From M3007 sp046155725 (GTDB taxonomy: Bacteria > Bacteroidota > Bacteroidia > Chitinophagales > Saprospiraceae): DNA of 18,130 nt. A program made the translations under genes and the position numbers. The number at the start of each line of letters is the position of its first letter. The stretch's first letter is position 1. This document shows positions 5,415 to 12,208 of this stretch, piece after piece. The stretch is taken from NCBI GenBank assembly GCA_046155725.1, contig JBJXFT010000419.1:1-18130 (forward strand), written 5' to 3'. The notes beneath the pieces were generated by a model. It was not told the DNA's origin. It saw only the letters and a list, made by a program, of their open reading frames with translations, and did not search any database.

Positions 5415-7570
5415 AACTCCGCCTCCGTCCAAATCTCCACCACCTCCAAAGCCTGCGCCTTTTTGAGCTTCGAGCCAGCCTTTTCGCCCACCACGAGGAT
5501 GCTCAGGTGTTTGCTCACGCCACTGGCGAGGCTGGCCCCGGCGGCGGCGGCCTTCTTCTCCGCTTCTTCGCGGGTCATTTGCGAGAGCGTTCCGGTGAAA
5601 AGAATGCTGCGCCCGTAAAGCGGCCCATCGGTGTTCACGTCGGCTTTTTTGTCCTCGTCGGTTTGGCGAAGGTTCACGCCGAGTGCCTCCATCGTTTCTA
5701 ACAGCTCGACGTTGTGCGGGTTTTGGAAAAAGTTGGAAACGTTTTTGGCGGCCACGGGGCCGATGTCTTTGATGGTCTGGTATTTTTCCAAGTCCCAATC
5801 TTTCAGATCGAGGACGTGCCCGATTTCCGCAGCCAAGCGCTTGCTCGTGCCCAGCCCCAAATGGTGGACACTGAGCGAGTGCAGCAGCCTGTAAATCGGC
5901 TGCTTTTTGGCGCGCTCCACGGCTGTGCGGAAGTTGGCGGAAGATTTTTCGCCAAAGCCGTCCAACTGTGCAATCGCTCCGTAGTCCAGCCGATACAGGT
6001 CGGCGATACTGTGCAGCCAGCCGAGTTTGTAGAATTTTTCGATGCTGTTTTCGCCCAGCCCTTCAATGTCCATCGCGTGTTTGGAAGTATGAAAAACCAT
6101 GCGCGCCAGCACCTGCGCCTCGCATTCAGCATTCTCGCAGCGCCATATGGCCTCGTCTTCTGGCTTCACCAAAACAGAGCCGCACACCGGGCAGTTTTTG
6201 GGGTAATGTATCTCGCGCTCCGAGCCGTCGCGCAGCTCGGGCAGGCTTTTCACGATGTACGGAATCACGTCGCCCGCCCTTTCGACCAGCACTTGGTCGC
6301 CAATGCGGAGGTCTTTCGAGCGGATGAACTCCTCGTTGTGCAAGCTCACATTTTGCACCGTCACGCCCGCCAACGCAACGGGTTCCAGCTTGGCAACAGG
6401 CGTGACCGCCCCCGTTTTTCCGACTTGGAATTCCACATCGCGCAGCCGCGTGGTAGCCTGCCGCGCCTTGAATTTGAATGCGATGGCCCAGCGCGGGTGG
6501 TGGCTCGTGAAGCCGCATTTCTCTTGCATTTCGAGGCTGTTCACTTTCACCACCATGCCGTCCAGTTCGTAGGGGTATTCGTCGCGGTACTCTTGCCAGT
6601 CGGTGCAGAATTGGATGACCTCGGCGATGTTGGGGCAGGTTTTGGTGGCGGGCGGCCTCACCCCCAGCCCCTCTCCAATTGGGAGAGGGGCTGGGGGTGA
6701 GGCCGGGGTTTTGAACCCAAAGCTTTCGAGCAGGTGGATGCTCTCGTCGTGGCTGCTGAATTTGGCAAGCACGTCGTTCCCTTCGCCGTCCACTGCATAG
6801 CCCACTTGGTAGAGGAATGCTTCGAGACCGCGCGCGGCGGTTTCCTTGGGGTCTTTCATGCGCAGCGCGCCGGTAGCGGCGTTGCGGGGGTTGGCGAACA
6901 GCTGCTCGCCGGCGGCCTGCCGGGCAGTGTTTATTTTGTCAAAAATATCTTTTCGGATGAGCGCCTCGCCGCGCAGTTCGGCTTTGGCGATGCCGCGCTT
7001 GGAAAACGCGGCTTGGAGCGGCACGGATTTCAAAGCTCGGATATTGAGCGTGATGTCGTCGCCCACCGCGCCATTGCCGCGCGTGGCGGCACGGGCGAGG
7101 CGGTCGTTTTCATAGACGAGCACGATGGTGCCGCCGTCGTATTTTGGCTCCACGCAATACTCCACGCCCGCGTCTTTTTCGAGGCCGCAGAGTTTTTTCA
7201 CCGACGCATCAAAATCGTTCAGATCCTCCGCGTCGTAGCTGTTGTCCAGCGAGAGCATGGGCGTGAGGTGCGCCACTTGGGCCAAGTCCTCCGTCAGGTC
7301 TTTGCCCACGCGCTGGGTGGGAGAGTCGGGCGTGACCAACTGCGGGTGAGCGGCTTCGATGGTTTCGAGTTGCTTGTAAAGTTGGTCGTACTCGAAGTCG
7401 CTGACGACGGGGTCGTTGCCCACATAGTAGCGCCATTCGTGGTAGCGCAGCACGCGGCTGAGGTCTTCGGCGCGTTCGGCAGGAGGCTCTGCAAAGAGGT
7501 CGGCTTGCGAGCTGAAAAGGAGTTTTTTGGAAAGTTCGTAGAGGGAGCGTTGCTCTTCTTGGCTGTACAC
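5387..7570 (-). CDS. ligA: NAD+-dependent DNA ligase LigA
   Basis: The 727-residue protein seals nicks in duplex DNA using NAD+, in replication and repair. Domains in order: Ia NMN-binding (YHEWRYYVGNDPVVSDFEYD, ~43-62); adenylation with catalytic Lys143 in EPKYDGG and the downstream RGNG (164-167); OB fold (~365-450); four-Cys zinc finger C460-x2-C463-x14-C478-x4-C483; helix-hairpin-helix region (~500-620); BRCT (~650-725). The start is GTG at 7570; the N-terminal residues from MYSQEEQ fit related ligases and no in-frame ATG lies nearby. It is longer than the usual 660-700 residues partly because residues ~289-308 come from an in-frame palindromic element (6654-6704) lying in a loop between conserved segments LLESFGFKT and TCPNIAEVIQFC. 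All catalytic residues are kept, so it should be functional. Confidence 0.97.
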   Translation of the reverse strand: MYSQEEQRSLYELSKKLLFSSQADLFAEPPAERAEDLSRVLRYHEWRYYVGNDPVVSDFEYDQLYKQLETIEAAHPQLVTPDSPTQRVGKDLTEDLAQVAHLTPMLSLDNSYDAEDLNDFDASVKKLCGLEKDAGVEYCVEPKYDGGTIVLVYENDRLARAATRGNGAVGDDITLNIRALKSVPLQAAFSKRGIAKAELRGEALIRKDIFDKINTARQAAGEQLFANPRNAATGALRMKDPKETAARGLEAFLYQVGYAVDGEGNDVLAKFSSHDESIHLLESFGFKTPASPPAPLPIGEGLGVRPPATKTCPNIAEVIQFCTDWQEYRDEYPYELDGMVVKVNSLEMQEKCGFTSHHPRWAIAFKFKARQATTRLRDVEFQVGKTGAVTPVAKLEPVALAGVTVQNVSLHNEEFIRSKDLRIGDQVLVERAGDVIPYIVKSLPELRDGSEREIHYPKNCPVCGSVLVKPEDEAIWRCENAECEAQVLARMVFHTSKHAMDIEGLGENSIEKFYKLGWLHSIADLYRLDYGAIAQLDGFGEKSSANFRTAVERAKKQPIYRLLHSLSVHHLGLGTSKRLAAEIGHVLDLKDWDLEKYQTIKDIGPVAAKNVSNFFQNPHNVELLETMEALGVNLRQTDEDKKADVNTDGPLYGRSILFTGTLSQMTREEAEKKAAAAGASLASGVSKHLSILVVGEKAGSKLKKAQALEVVEIWTEAEFLEKVTEVA
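6654..6704. repeat. 51-bp palindromic element inserted in frame in ligA
   Basis: Two perfectly complementary 23-base arms (6654-6676 and 6682-6704) enclose the 5-base loop AATTG. The length of 51 bases is 17 codons, so the ligA frame is kept and the protein gains SPPAPLPIGEGLGVR and flanking Pro/Ala residues. From memory, the same peptide and its other-frame version (TPSPSPIGRGAGGEA) recur in predicted proteins of Bacteroidota, which suggests a dispersed REP/RPE-like repeat, comparable to the palindromic elements translated inside Rickettsia genes. It is not a terminator, because it sits mid-gene and has no T run. Confidence 0.85.
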
Positions 7571-7669
7571 GATTTTGTGTCGTTTTAATAAGGGTGCAAG
7601 TTCGGGATTAGGGGAGTAAAGTGGCAGCCCTATTTTGAGACAGGATCCCCGCTTGCGCTGAAAAGGTTT

Positions 7670-7677
7670 TACATTTG
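7670..7677 (+). promoter_or_regulatory. -7 box upstream of the HEPN gene
   Basis: TACATTTG matches TAnnTTTG exactly; no good -33 TTTG lies 19-21 bases upstream. Transcription would start near 7684, which excludes the TTG start at 7675 and favours the ATG at 7696. Confidence 0.55.
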
Positions 7678-7695
7678 TGCAGGGTTAAGAAAAAC

Positions 7696-8127
7696 ATGAG
7701 GACCAGCTCAGAAATAAAATCTTTGGCGCTCCAAAGGCTTGCGGAAGCGAGGCAATTGCTCGCAATGGGTCATTTTGACGGTGCTTACTATATGGGAGGG
7801 TATGTGATCGAGTTGGCATTGAAGGCAGTGATTTGTAAGAATTTGGATATTGACGAGTTGTTTGACGAGCAAAAACCTTACATGAAATTGATCAACCTTA
7901 AGGTACACCGATTTGACACACTCTTGGTCTTGAGCGGGTTGCAGAATGCTTTTGAGCGTGCGAGGGACTTTGACTTTGCACTTGACTCAAATTGGTCGAA
8001 AGTAAGCATGTGGAAAGAAACCGCTCGGTATGACACGGGTCGGACTCTGGCTGAGGCTGAGCAGTTTCTCTCCGCGATTGATGATCCAGTAAACGGCGTT
8101 TTTTTATGGTTCCAAATGCATTGGTAG
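7696..8127 (+). CDS. HEPN-domain protein
   Basis: The 143-residue helical protein has a first helix pair LALQRLAEARQLLAMGHFDGAYYMGGYVIELALKAVICK (residues ~10-48). The AYYxxGYxxExALKAxI block is a hallmark of HEPN proteins, and LKVHRFDTLLVL (His71) corresponds to the common xTHdLxxLL element. Many HEPN proteins are RNases or partners of minimal nucleotidyltransferases. I do not see the catalytic Rx4-6H motif in its usual C-terminal place; R19-x6-H26 fits the spacing but lies in the first helices. Activity is therefore open. Start ATG 7696 follows from the promoter box at 7670. Its end overlaps the next gene by 22 bases if that gene starts at 8106, pointing to a co-translated pair. The pair lies beside ligA, divergent from it. 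Confidence 0.75.
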   Translation: MRTSSEIKSLALQRLAEARQLLAMGHFDGAYYMGGYVIELALKAVICKNLDIDELFDEQKPYMKLINLKVHRFDTLLVLSGLQNAFERARDFDFALDSNWSKVSMWKETARYDTGRTLAEAEQFLSAIDDPVNGVFLWFQMHW

Positions 8128-8510
8128 AGAATACCATGAAGGTGCTCGAGTCTTTTGAAAATGAAGGTCGTAGCTTCCGTTTTGCGGCACTGATACCCGT
8201 GTATCCGTGGCCGAGCACATCCTATATTTTGCTTCTTGATGGAGACTGGCTTGACGAAATGTCTGTTTTTGAAGCGATTGACATCGTGGTGCCGCGCATT
8301 CATCAGGTAATCAAACAACCTGGGATTCGCGGCAAGATCAACCGTGTGAACATCTGGCTCAAAGGGCCAATGTACGAGCGGGGCATTGAGGCCGAAATCC
8401 TGATTGACAAAATCGGTCTCAGCCGCTATTTCAATTACCCATTAGCTTCAAGCGCGGTGACCGGTAGTAGCGGCGAAGAGATACTTGCCAGTTTTTTGCC
8501 GCAAAATTGA
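8106..8510 (+). CDS. Unrecognised protein coupled to the HEPN gene
   Basis: The 134-residue soluble protein is not one I recognise. It has no signal peptide or membrane segment and appears alpha/beta: FRFAALIPVYPWPSTSYILLLDGDW, a helix around FEAIDIVVPRIHQVIKQ, a strand INRVNIWLKGP, then GIEAEILIDKIGL. There is no nucleotidyltransferase GSxxxG-DxD motif, so it is not the usual MNT partner of HEPN toxins. An ATG at 8106 overlaps the HEPN gene by 22 bases; an ATG at 8136 (MKVLESFENEG) would leave an 8-base gap instead. Either way it follows the HEPN gene immediately and is probably co-transcribed. A partner or antitoxin role is inference from this arrangement only. Confidence 0.7.
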   Translation: MVPNALVENTMKVLESFENEGRSFRFAALIPVYPWPSTSYILLLDGDWLDEMSVFEAIDIVVPRIHQVIKQPGIRGKINRVNIWLKGPMYERGIEAEILIDKIGLSRYFNYPLASSAVTGSSGEEILASFLPQN

Positions 8511-8519
8511 AAGCGAGAA

Positions 8520-9329
8520 ATGAAAAGTATAGCCGCTGTGCTTTTGCCGGTTGCCCTCTGGCTTTTGCCGGCAAGCGCACAAGCGCAGGATACCTGTGCC
8601 CTCCTTTTTTCAATCCCACAAAACGCCCACTTCGCCGCCGCCGACCACCTCGCCAATACTTACCTCGCCCACGGTTTTGATCTTGAAAAATATGACTCCA
8701 CGGGCAGTCTCGTCGCGCGCTATTCCAACAACCGCCTTGGCACTGCTGGATTCATAGATGCTTCCAACCCACTGAAAATCTTGGTGTGGTACGCCGATTT
8801 CCAGACCGCCGTTTTCTTGGACAGGAACATGACCGAACTGGGCAGGTTGAATCTGGCAGAAGCAGGTTTCCCCGCCGTGCGCTGCCTCGCCAGTGCAGCC
8901 GATGGCAACCTGTGGGCCTACGACGAGGCTACTTCGCATTTGCTCAAACTTTCCACGGCAGGGGAAAAATTGACCGAAAGCCAGCCGCTCAGTTTGGCAT
9001 TCGCCCAATCCTTCGCTCCCACCTGCATCCGCGACGACGGCGGCCAAGCGGTTTTCCTCAGCGACCCCGCGCAAGGCGTGGCGGTGTTCGATGCCTTTGC
9101 CCAATTGGACAAAACCCTGCCGTTCAAAGGCGTTTTTCAATTTGAGGTGGAAAACGGCACACTTTTTTTCCTTGAAAAAGGCGGCATCCGCGCAGAAAAC
9201 TGGCGGGGGCTTTCCTCCAAAAAAATACCCCTCCCGTCGGGGGCGCAATGGGAGGGCGCCGTGCTTTGGATTTCTAAAAAACGGCTTTTTGTCCAAACCA
9301 AATCTGGCGTAGCGGTGTATCGCTTTTGA
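8520..9329 (+). CDS. Exported protein of unknown function, beta-propeller-like
   Basis: The 269-residue protein begins with a clear signal peptide (MKSIAAVLLPVALWLLPASAQAQ, cleavage after an Ala-x-Ala type site near residue 20-22), so it is exported. The mature part is a succession of short beta segments with Asp/Gly turns, such as DLEKYDSTGSLVARYSNN, AADGNLWAYDEATSHLLKLSTAGE, DDGGQAVFLSDPAQGVAVFD and FEVENGTLFFLEKGGI. This resembles blades of a beta-propeller, but I cannot name a family. It starts 9 bases after the HEPN-partner gene, yet its codon use and exported nature fit better with the downstream chromosomal genes; co-transcription with the HEPN pair is possible. The porin-like gene that follows has its own promoter. 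Confidence 0.75.
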   Translation: MKSIAAVLLPVALWLLPASAQAQDTCALLFSIPQNAHFAAADHLANTYLAHGFDLEKYDSTGSLVARYSNNRLGTAGFIDASNPLKILVWYADFQTAVFLDRNMTELGRLNLAEAGFPAVRCLASAADGNLWAYDEATSHLLKLSTAGEKLTESQPLSLAFAQSFAPTCIRDDGGQAVFLSDPAQGVAVFDAFAQLDKTLPFKGVFQFEVENGTLFFLEKGGIRAENWRGLSSKKIPLPSGAQWEGAVLWISKKRLFVQTKSGVAVYRF

Positions 9330-9343
9330 GCCGAGGGTTCTTT

Positions 9344-9374
9344 TTTCGCGTTCCAAAATTCCGGCCTACTTTTG
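9344..9374 (+). promoter_or_regulatory. Promoter of the porin-like gene
   Basis: TACTTTTG (9367-9374) matches TAnnTTTG, with TTTC (9344-9347) 19 bases upstream as a near-match to the -33 TTTG. Transcription would start near 9380, giving a leader of roughly 45 bases before the ATG at 9425. Confidence 0.6.
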
Positions 9375-9424
9375 TCGCATTCCTTCTTCAGGAGCAAAGC
9401 CATTCGTTCAAAATCTAAATTTCT

Positions 9425-10042
9425 ATGCGTATGAAAACGGTCCGAAACCTCTTCCTCTTTTCCAGTTTTTGTTTGCTTGGGCTTTGCTCGCTGAACGCCC
9501 AAATGACCGACGGCAAGCCGCGCTTTGGGTTCAAAGTTGGCGTGAACGGCTCCAATCTTTACGACGACGCGAATGCCACCGACAAAAAATCGCGCATCGG
9601 CATCACGGGCGGAGGCTTTGCGCAAATCCCTTTTGCTAAAGGTCGAATGTCGCTGCGCCCCGAACTGTTGTTCAGCACCAAAGGCACCACCTACGATTTC
9701 ACGAACGGCACCCGGCCAGAAGTGAAACTCAATTATGTGGAACTGCCCGTGTCGCTCGAATACCGCCTGCTCGGTTTTTTGAACCTGCACGCCGGGATGC
9801 ACGCGTCTCTGTTGGCTACCGCCGATGGCAAAATCGAGGGGCTGCCCAACAATTTCAGCAAAGATGATTTTGAAACGTTCGACTACGGCTGGCAAGCGGG
9901 CGGGGGCATTGACTTGGGGAATCTGGGGCTGCACTTCCGCATTTCGCGCGGCCTTCAAAAAATAGGCAAACAAACGGCTGATGCTTTGTACGGCGATTTG
10001 AAAAACTCCGCTTGGGCGGTCACACTTTCCTACGGGCTATAA
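9425..10042 (+). CDS. Porin-like outer-membrane beta-barrel protein (PorT/OMP_b-brl family)
   Basis: The 205-residue protein has a signal peptide (FLFSSFCLLGLCSLNAQ, cleaved around residue 26) followed by amphipathic strands typical of a small eight-strand outer-membrane barrel: RFGFKVGVNGSNLYDD, SRIGITGGGFAQIPFA, MSLRPELLFSTKGTTYDF, KLNYVELPVSLEYRL, LNLHAGMHASLL, YGWQAGGGIDLGNLGLHFRISRGL and a last strand SAWAVTLSYGL. The GxKxGxNxS opening, the RPELLFSTKG block and the LNYVELPVSL strand are hallmarks of the Bacteroidota porin-family (outer membrane beta-barrel, DUF-type PorT-like) proteins. Ligand or partner is unknown. Start is ATG 9425; an in-frame ATG at 9431 is equally possible. An inverted repeat follows two bases after the stop. 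Confidence 0.88.
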   Translation: MRMKTVRNLFLFSSFCLLGLCSLNAQMTDGKPRFGFKVGVNGSNLYDDANATDKKSRIGITGGGFAQIPFAKGRMSLRPELLFSTKGTTYDFTNGTRPEVKLNYVELPVSLEYRLLGFLNLHAGMHASLLATADGKIEGLPNNFSKDDFETFDYGWQAGGGIDLGNLGLHFRISRGLQKIGKQTADALYGDLKNSAWAVTLSYGL

Positions 10043-10044
10043 TT

Positions 10045-10082
10045 GTTGAGATTGTTGAGGTTTTGCACTCAACATTCTCAAC
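10045..10082 (+). terminator. Stem-loop directly after the porin-like gene
   Basis: A 15-base arm (10045-10059) is complementary at 14 of 15 positions to 10068-10082, with an 8-base loop. It begins 3 bases after the stop codon. No T run follows, because the right arm merges into a CTCAACNNN tandem repeat, so it may slow or end transcription or protect the mRNA 3' end without being a classic intrinsic terminator. Confidence 0.45.
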
Positions 10083-10121
10083 ACCCTCAACACCCTCAAC
10101 GCCCTCAACATCCTCAACCTC
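10068..10121 (+). repeat. Six tandem 9-bp units (CTCAACNNN)
   Basis: Six consecutive 9-base units begin CTCAAC and end ATT, ACC, ACC, GCC, ATC, CTC. They fill the space just upstream of the FAH-family start codon at 10126. The frame through them is open and in phase with that gene, reading Ser-Thr-Pro/Ser repeats, so a start upstream of 10126 would add a low-complexity tail. The first unit doubles as the right arm of the stem-loop at 10045. The unit size, a multiple of three, allows copy-number change without a frameshift. Confidence 0.75.
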
Positions 10122-10125
10122 TTTC

Positions 10126-10737
10126 ATGAAGATTTTTTGCATCGGGCGCAACTACGCCGCCCACGCCAAAGAACTGAACAACCCTCTGCCTTCGGAGCCA
10201 CTCGTGTTCATGAAGCCGCCCACCGCGCTCCTGCTCGCCAACCGGCCGTTTTATTATCCTGACTTCACGCAAGACCTTCATTACGAAGGTGAAATGGTGC
10301 TGCGCATCTGCAAGAACGGCCGCTCGGTGCAGCCCGAATTTGCCCATCGGTACTTTGATGCCGTGGCGTTCGGGATTGATTTTACCGCCCGCGATTTGCA
10401 GGACAAACTCAAGTCAAAAGGCCACCCTTGGGAAATTGCCAAGGGCTTTGACCGCTCCGCGCCGCTGAGCCAGTTTGTGCCCTTGGAAAATTTGAAAAAC
10501 CCGCGAGACATTCATTTCCAACTCAAAAAAAATGGGAACCTGGTGCAAGACGGTCATACGCGCGACCTGATTTTTAGTTTTGAAACCCTCATCGTGCACC
10601 TCTCGCGCTATTTCACGCTGCAAAAAGGCGACTGCGTTTTCACCGGCACCCCGGCGGGCGTAGGCCCTGTGCAAATCGGCGATGTGCTCGAAGGTTTTAT
10701 AGAAGGGGAAAAGTTGCTGAACTGTCAGATAAAATGA
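10126..10737 (+). CDS. Fumarylacetoacetate hydrolase (FAH) family protein
   Basis: The 203-residue cytoplasmic enzyme starts MKIFCIGRNYAAHAKELNNP, the usual N-terminus of small FAH-domain proteins (YcgM/FAHD1-like). The metal-binding acids are present in HYEGEMVLRI (Glu54, Glu56) and GIDFTARD (Asp85), and the catalytic-site region includes KGFDRSAPL (Lys106) and FTGTPAGVGP (172-181). Relatives hydrolyse acylpyruvates or decarboxylate oxaloacetate with Mg2+; the substrate here is unknown. ATG 10126 is preferred over a TTG/GTG extension into the tandem repeat because the homologous N-terminus begins exactly there. It lies 83 bases behind the porin-like gene and could be read from the same promoter. 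Confidence 0.9.
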   Translation: MKIFCIGRNYAAHAKELNNPLPSEPLVFMKPPTALLLANRPFYYPDFTQDLHYEGEMVLRICKNGRSVQPEFAHRYFDAVAFGIDFTARDLQDKLKSKGHPWEIAKGFDRSAPLSQFVPLENLKNPRDIHFQLKKNGNLVQDGHTRDLIFSFETLIVHLSRYFTLQKGDCVFTGTPAGVGPVQIGDVLEGFIEGEKLLNCQIK

Positions 10738-10749
10738 GCAACGTTTGCC

Positions 10750-10757
10750 TACTTTTG
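10750..10757 (+). promoter_or_regulatory. -7 box upstream of enolase
   Basis: TACTTTTG matches TAnnTTTG exactly and lies 12 bases past the FAH stop codon. I see no convincing -33 element. Transcription from here would give enolase a leader of about 130 bases with two hairpins (10769-10796 and 10832-10849). Confidence 0.5.
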
Positions 10758-10768
10758 CGCTCCTTTTT

Positions 10769-10796
10769 ACCCGCCGTAGTTTCAACGAAGGCGGGT
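10769..10796 (+). terminator. GC-rich hairpin between the FAH gene and enolase
   Basis: ACCCGCC (10769-10775) pairs with GGCGGGT (10790-10796) around a 14-base loop, followed by only three T. It may end the FAH transcript. As it starts just after the predicted enolase transcription start, it may instead be a 5'-end structure of the enolase mRNA. Confidence 0.4.
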
Positions 10797-10831
10797 TTGC
10801 CTCAACGACGCGAACCTACCCCATATCACGA

Positions 10832-10849
10832 CGCGGGCTGAACCCCGCG
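10832..10849 (+). other. Short hairpin in the enolase leader
   Basis: CGCGGG (10832-10837) and CCCGCG (10844-10849) enclose a 6-base loop, 47 bases before the enolase ATG. It could shape the leader RNA or be part of a dispersed palindromic repeat; no function can be assigned. Confidence 0.35.
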
Positions 10850-10896
10850 CTCCCTCACCAATAACCAAATCACCGTTTCAATAAATCAACATTAAA

Positions 10897-12180
10897 ATGA
10901 GCGCAATCCGCGAAGTATTAGCCAGAGAAATCCTCGACAGCCGGGGCAACCCCACCGTAGAAGCAGAAGTGTGGACCGAAGCAGGCTTTATAGGCCGTGC
11001 TTCTGTGCCGAGCGGCGCAAGCACTGGCGCGCACGAAGCGGTGGAACTCCGCGACGACGAAGACCGCTACCTCGGCAAAGGCGTGCGCCGCGCCGTGAAG
11101 AACATAGAAATCATCCTGCGCCCCGAACTCCTTGGGCAGGAAGTGAGCGACCAGATCCGTCTTGACCGCCTCATGATAGATTGCGACGGCACCCGTGCAA
11201 AAAGCAAAGTCGGCGCAAATGCGATTCTCGCCGTCAGCCTCGCGGTGGCCCGTGCAGCAGCCGAAGAACTCGGCCAACCGCTCTACCGCTATCTCGGCGG
11301 CGTGAACGCCCATGTGCTGCCTGTGCCGATGATGAACATCATCAACGGCGGCGCACACGCCGACAATGGCATTGACTTTCAAGAATTCATGATAATGCCC
11401 GTGGGCGCCAACACTTTCAGCGAAGGCTTGCGCATGGGCGTGGAGGTATTTCACCACCTCAAAAAGGTGCTCAAGAACAAAGGCTACACGACCAATGTGG
11501 GCGACGAGGGCGGTTTTGCTCCTGCCATAAAAAGCAACGAAGAGGCCATCCAGATGGTGATGATGGCGATTGAGGCTGCCGGCCTGCGCCCCTTGGACGA
11601 TATTGTGATTGCGCTCGACGCTGCGGCTTCCGAATTCTACGACGCGGAGAAGGGCGAATATGTGTTCAAAAAATCAACGGGCGACCGCTATTCCTCGAAA
11701 GACATGGTGGCGTTCTGGAAAGATTGGTGCAACCGCTACCCCATTTACTCCATCGAAGACGGCTTTGCCGAAGATGACTGGGCGGGCTGGAAACTCCAGA
11801 CGGAAACGCTCGGCCACCGCATCCAATTAGTGGGCGACGACCTTTTTGTGACCAACGTGGAGCGGCTCCAGCGCGGCATTGACGAGAAAGTGGCCAACTC
11901 AATCCTCATCAAAGTCAACCAGATAGGCACGCTCACCGAGACTATCAACGCCGTGAACCTCGCCACGCGCCACGCCTACACTTCCATCATCAGCCACCGT
12001 TCTGGCGAAACGGAGGATACAACCATCGCCGACCTTGCGGTAGCATTGAACACGGGCCAGATCAAAACCGGCTCGGCCAGCCGCTCCGACCGGGTGGCGA
12101 AGTACAATCAACTCTTGCGCATCGAAGAAGAACTGGGGGATGCGGCCACGTATTTGGGCCGGGCGATTTTTGGGGTGTGA
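10897..12180 (+). CDS. eno: Enolase (phosphopyruvate hydratase)
   Basis: The 427-residue enzyme interconverts 2-phosphoglycerate and phosphoenolpyruvate in glycolysis and gluconeogenesis, in the cytoplasm, using Mg2+. It starts IREVLAREILDSRGNPTVE and has the mobile loop PSGASTGAHEAVELRD, the MMNIINGGAHADN block, the metal ligands in IALDAAASEFYD, SIEDGFAEDDW and VGDDLFVTN, the catalytic Lys in SILIKVNQIGTLTET, and SHRSGETEDTTIADLAVA near the C-terminus followed by GQIKTGSASRSDR. Length and all catalytic residues are normal. The usual bacterial SGEPTGxxEAxELRD-type loop has small substitutions only. A terminator follows at 12209. It is transcribed alone or with the FAH gene upstream. Confidence 0.98.
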   Translation: MSAIREVLAREILDSRGNPTVEAEVWTEAGFIGRASVPSGASTGAHEAVELRDDEDRYLGKGVRRAVKNIEIILRPELLGQEVSDQIRLDRLMIDCDGTRAKSKVGANAILAVSLAVARAAAEELGQPLYRYLGGVNAHVLPVPMMNIINGGAHADNGIDFQEFMIMPVGANTFSEGLRMGVEVFHHLKKVLKNKGYTTNVGDEGGFAPAIKSNEEAIQMVMMAIEAAGLRPLDDIVIALDAAASEFYDAEKGEYVFKKSTGDRYSSKDMVAFWKDWCNRYPIYSIEDGFAEDDWAGWKLQTETLGHRIQLVGDDLFVTNVERLQRGIDEKVANSILIKVNQIGTLTETINAVNLATRHAYTSIISHRSGETEDTTIADLAVALNTGQIKTGSASRSDRVAKYNQLLRIEEELGDAATYLGRAIFGV

Positions 12181-12208
12181 AACTCTTCGGAAATTTGGCA
12201 GAAATACG

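Noticed and set aside
5714..6700. Open frame of 328 codons opposite ligA
   Set aside because: Antisense shadow with no recognisable motif; ligA is intact and conserved over the whole stretch. The same holds for 6734-7588.
6654..6704. Palindrome in ligA as a transcription terminator or as a frame-breaking insertion
   Set aside because: There is no T run on either strand, and the frame is open through it with conserved ligase sequence on both sides.
8106..8510. HEPN neighbour as a minimal nucleotidyltransferase antitoxin
   Set aside because: The GSxxxG and DxD motifs of that family are absent.
10068..10121. Possible CRISPR array at the CTCAACNNN repeats
   Set aside because: Units are only 9 bases with 3 variable bases and no spacers, and no cas gene is present.
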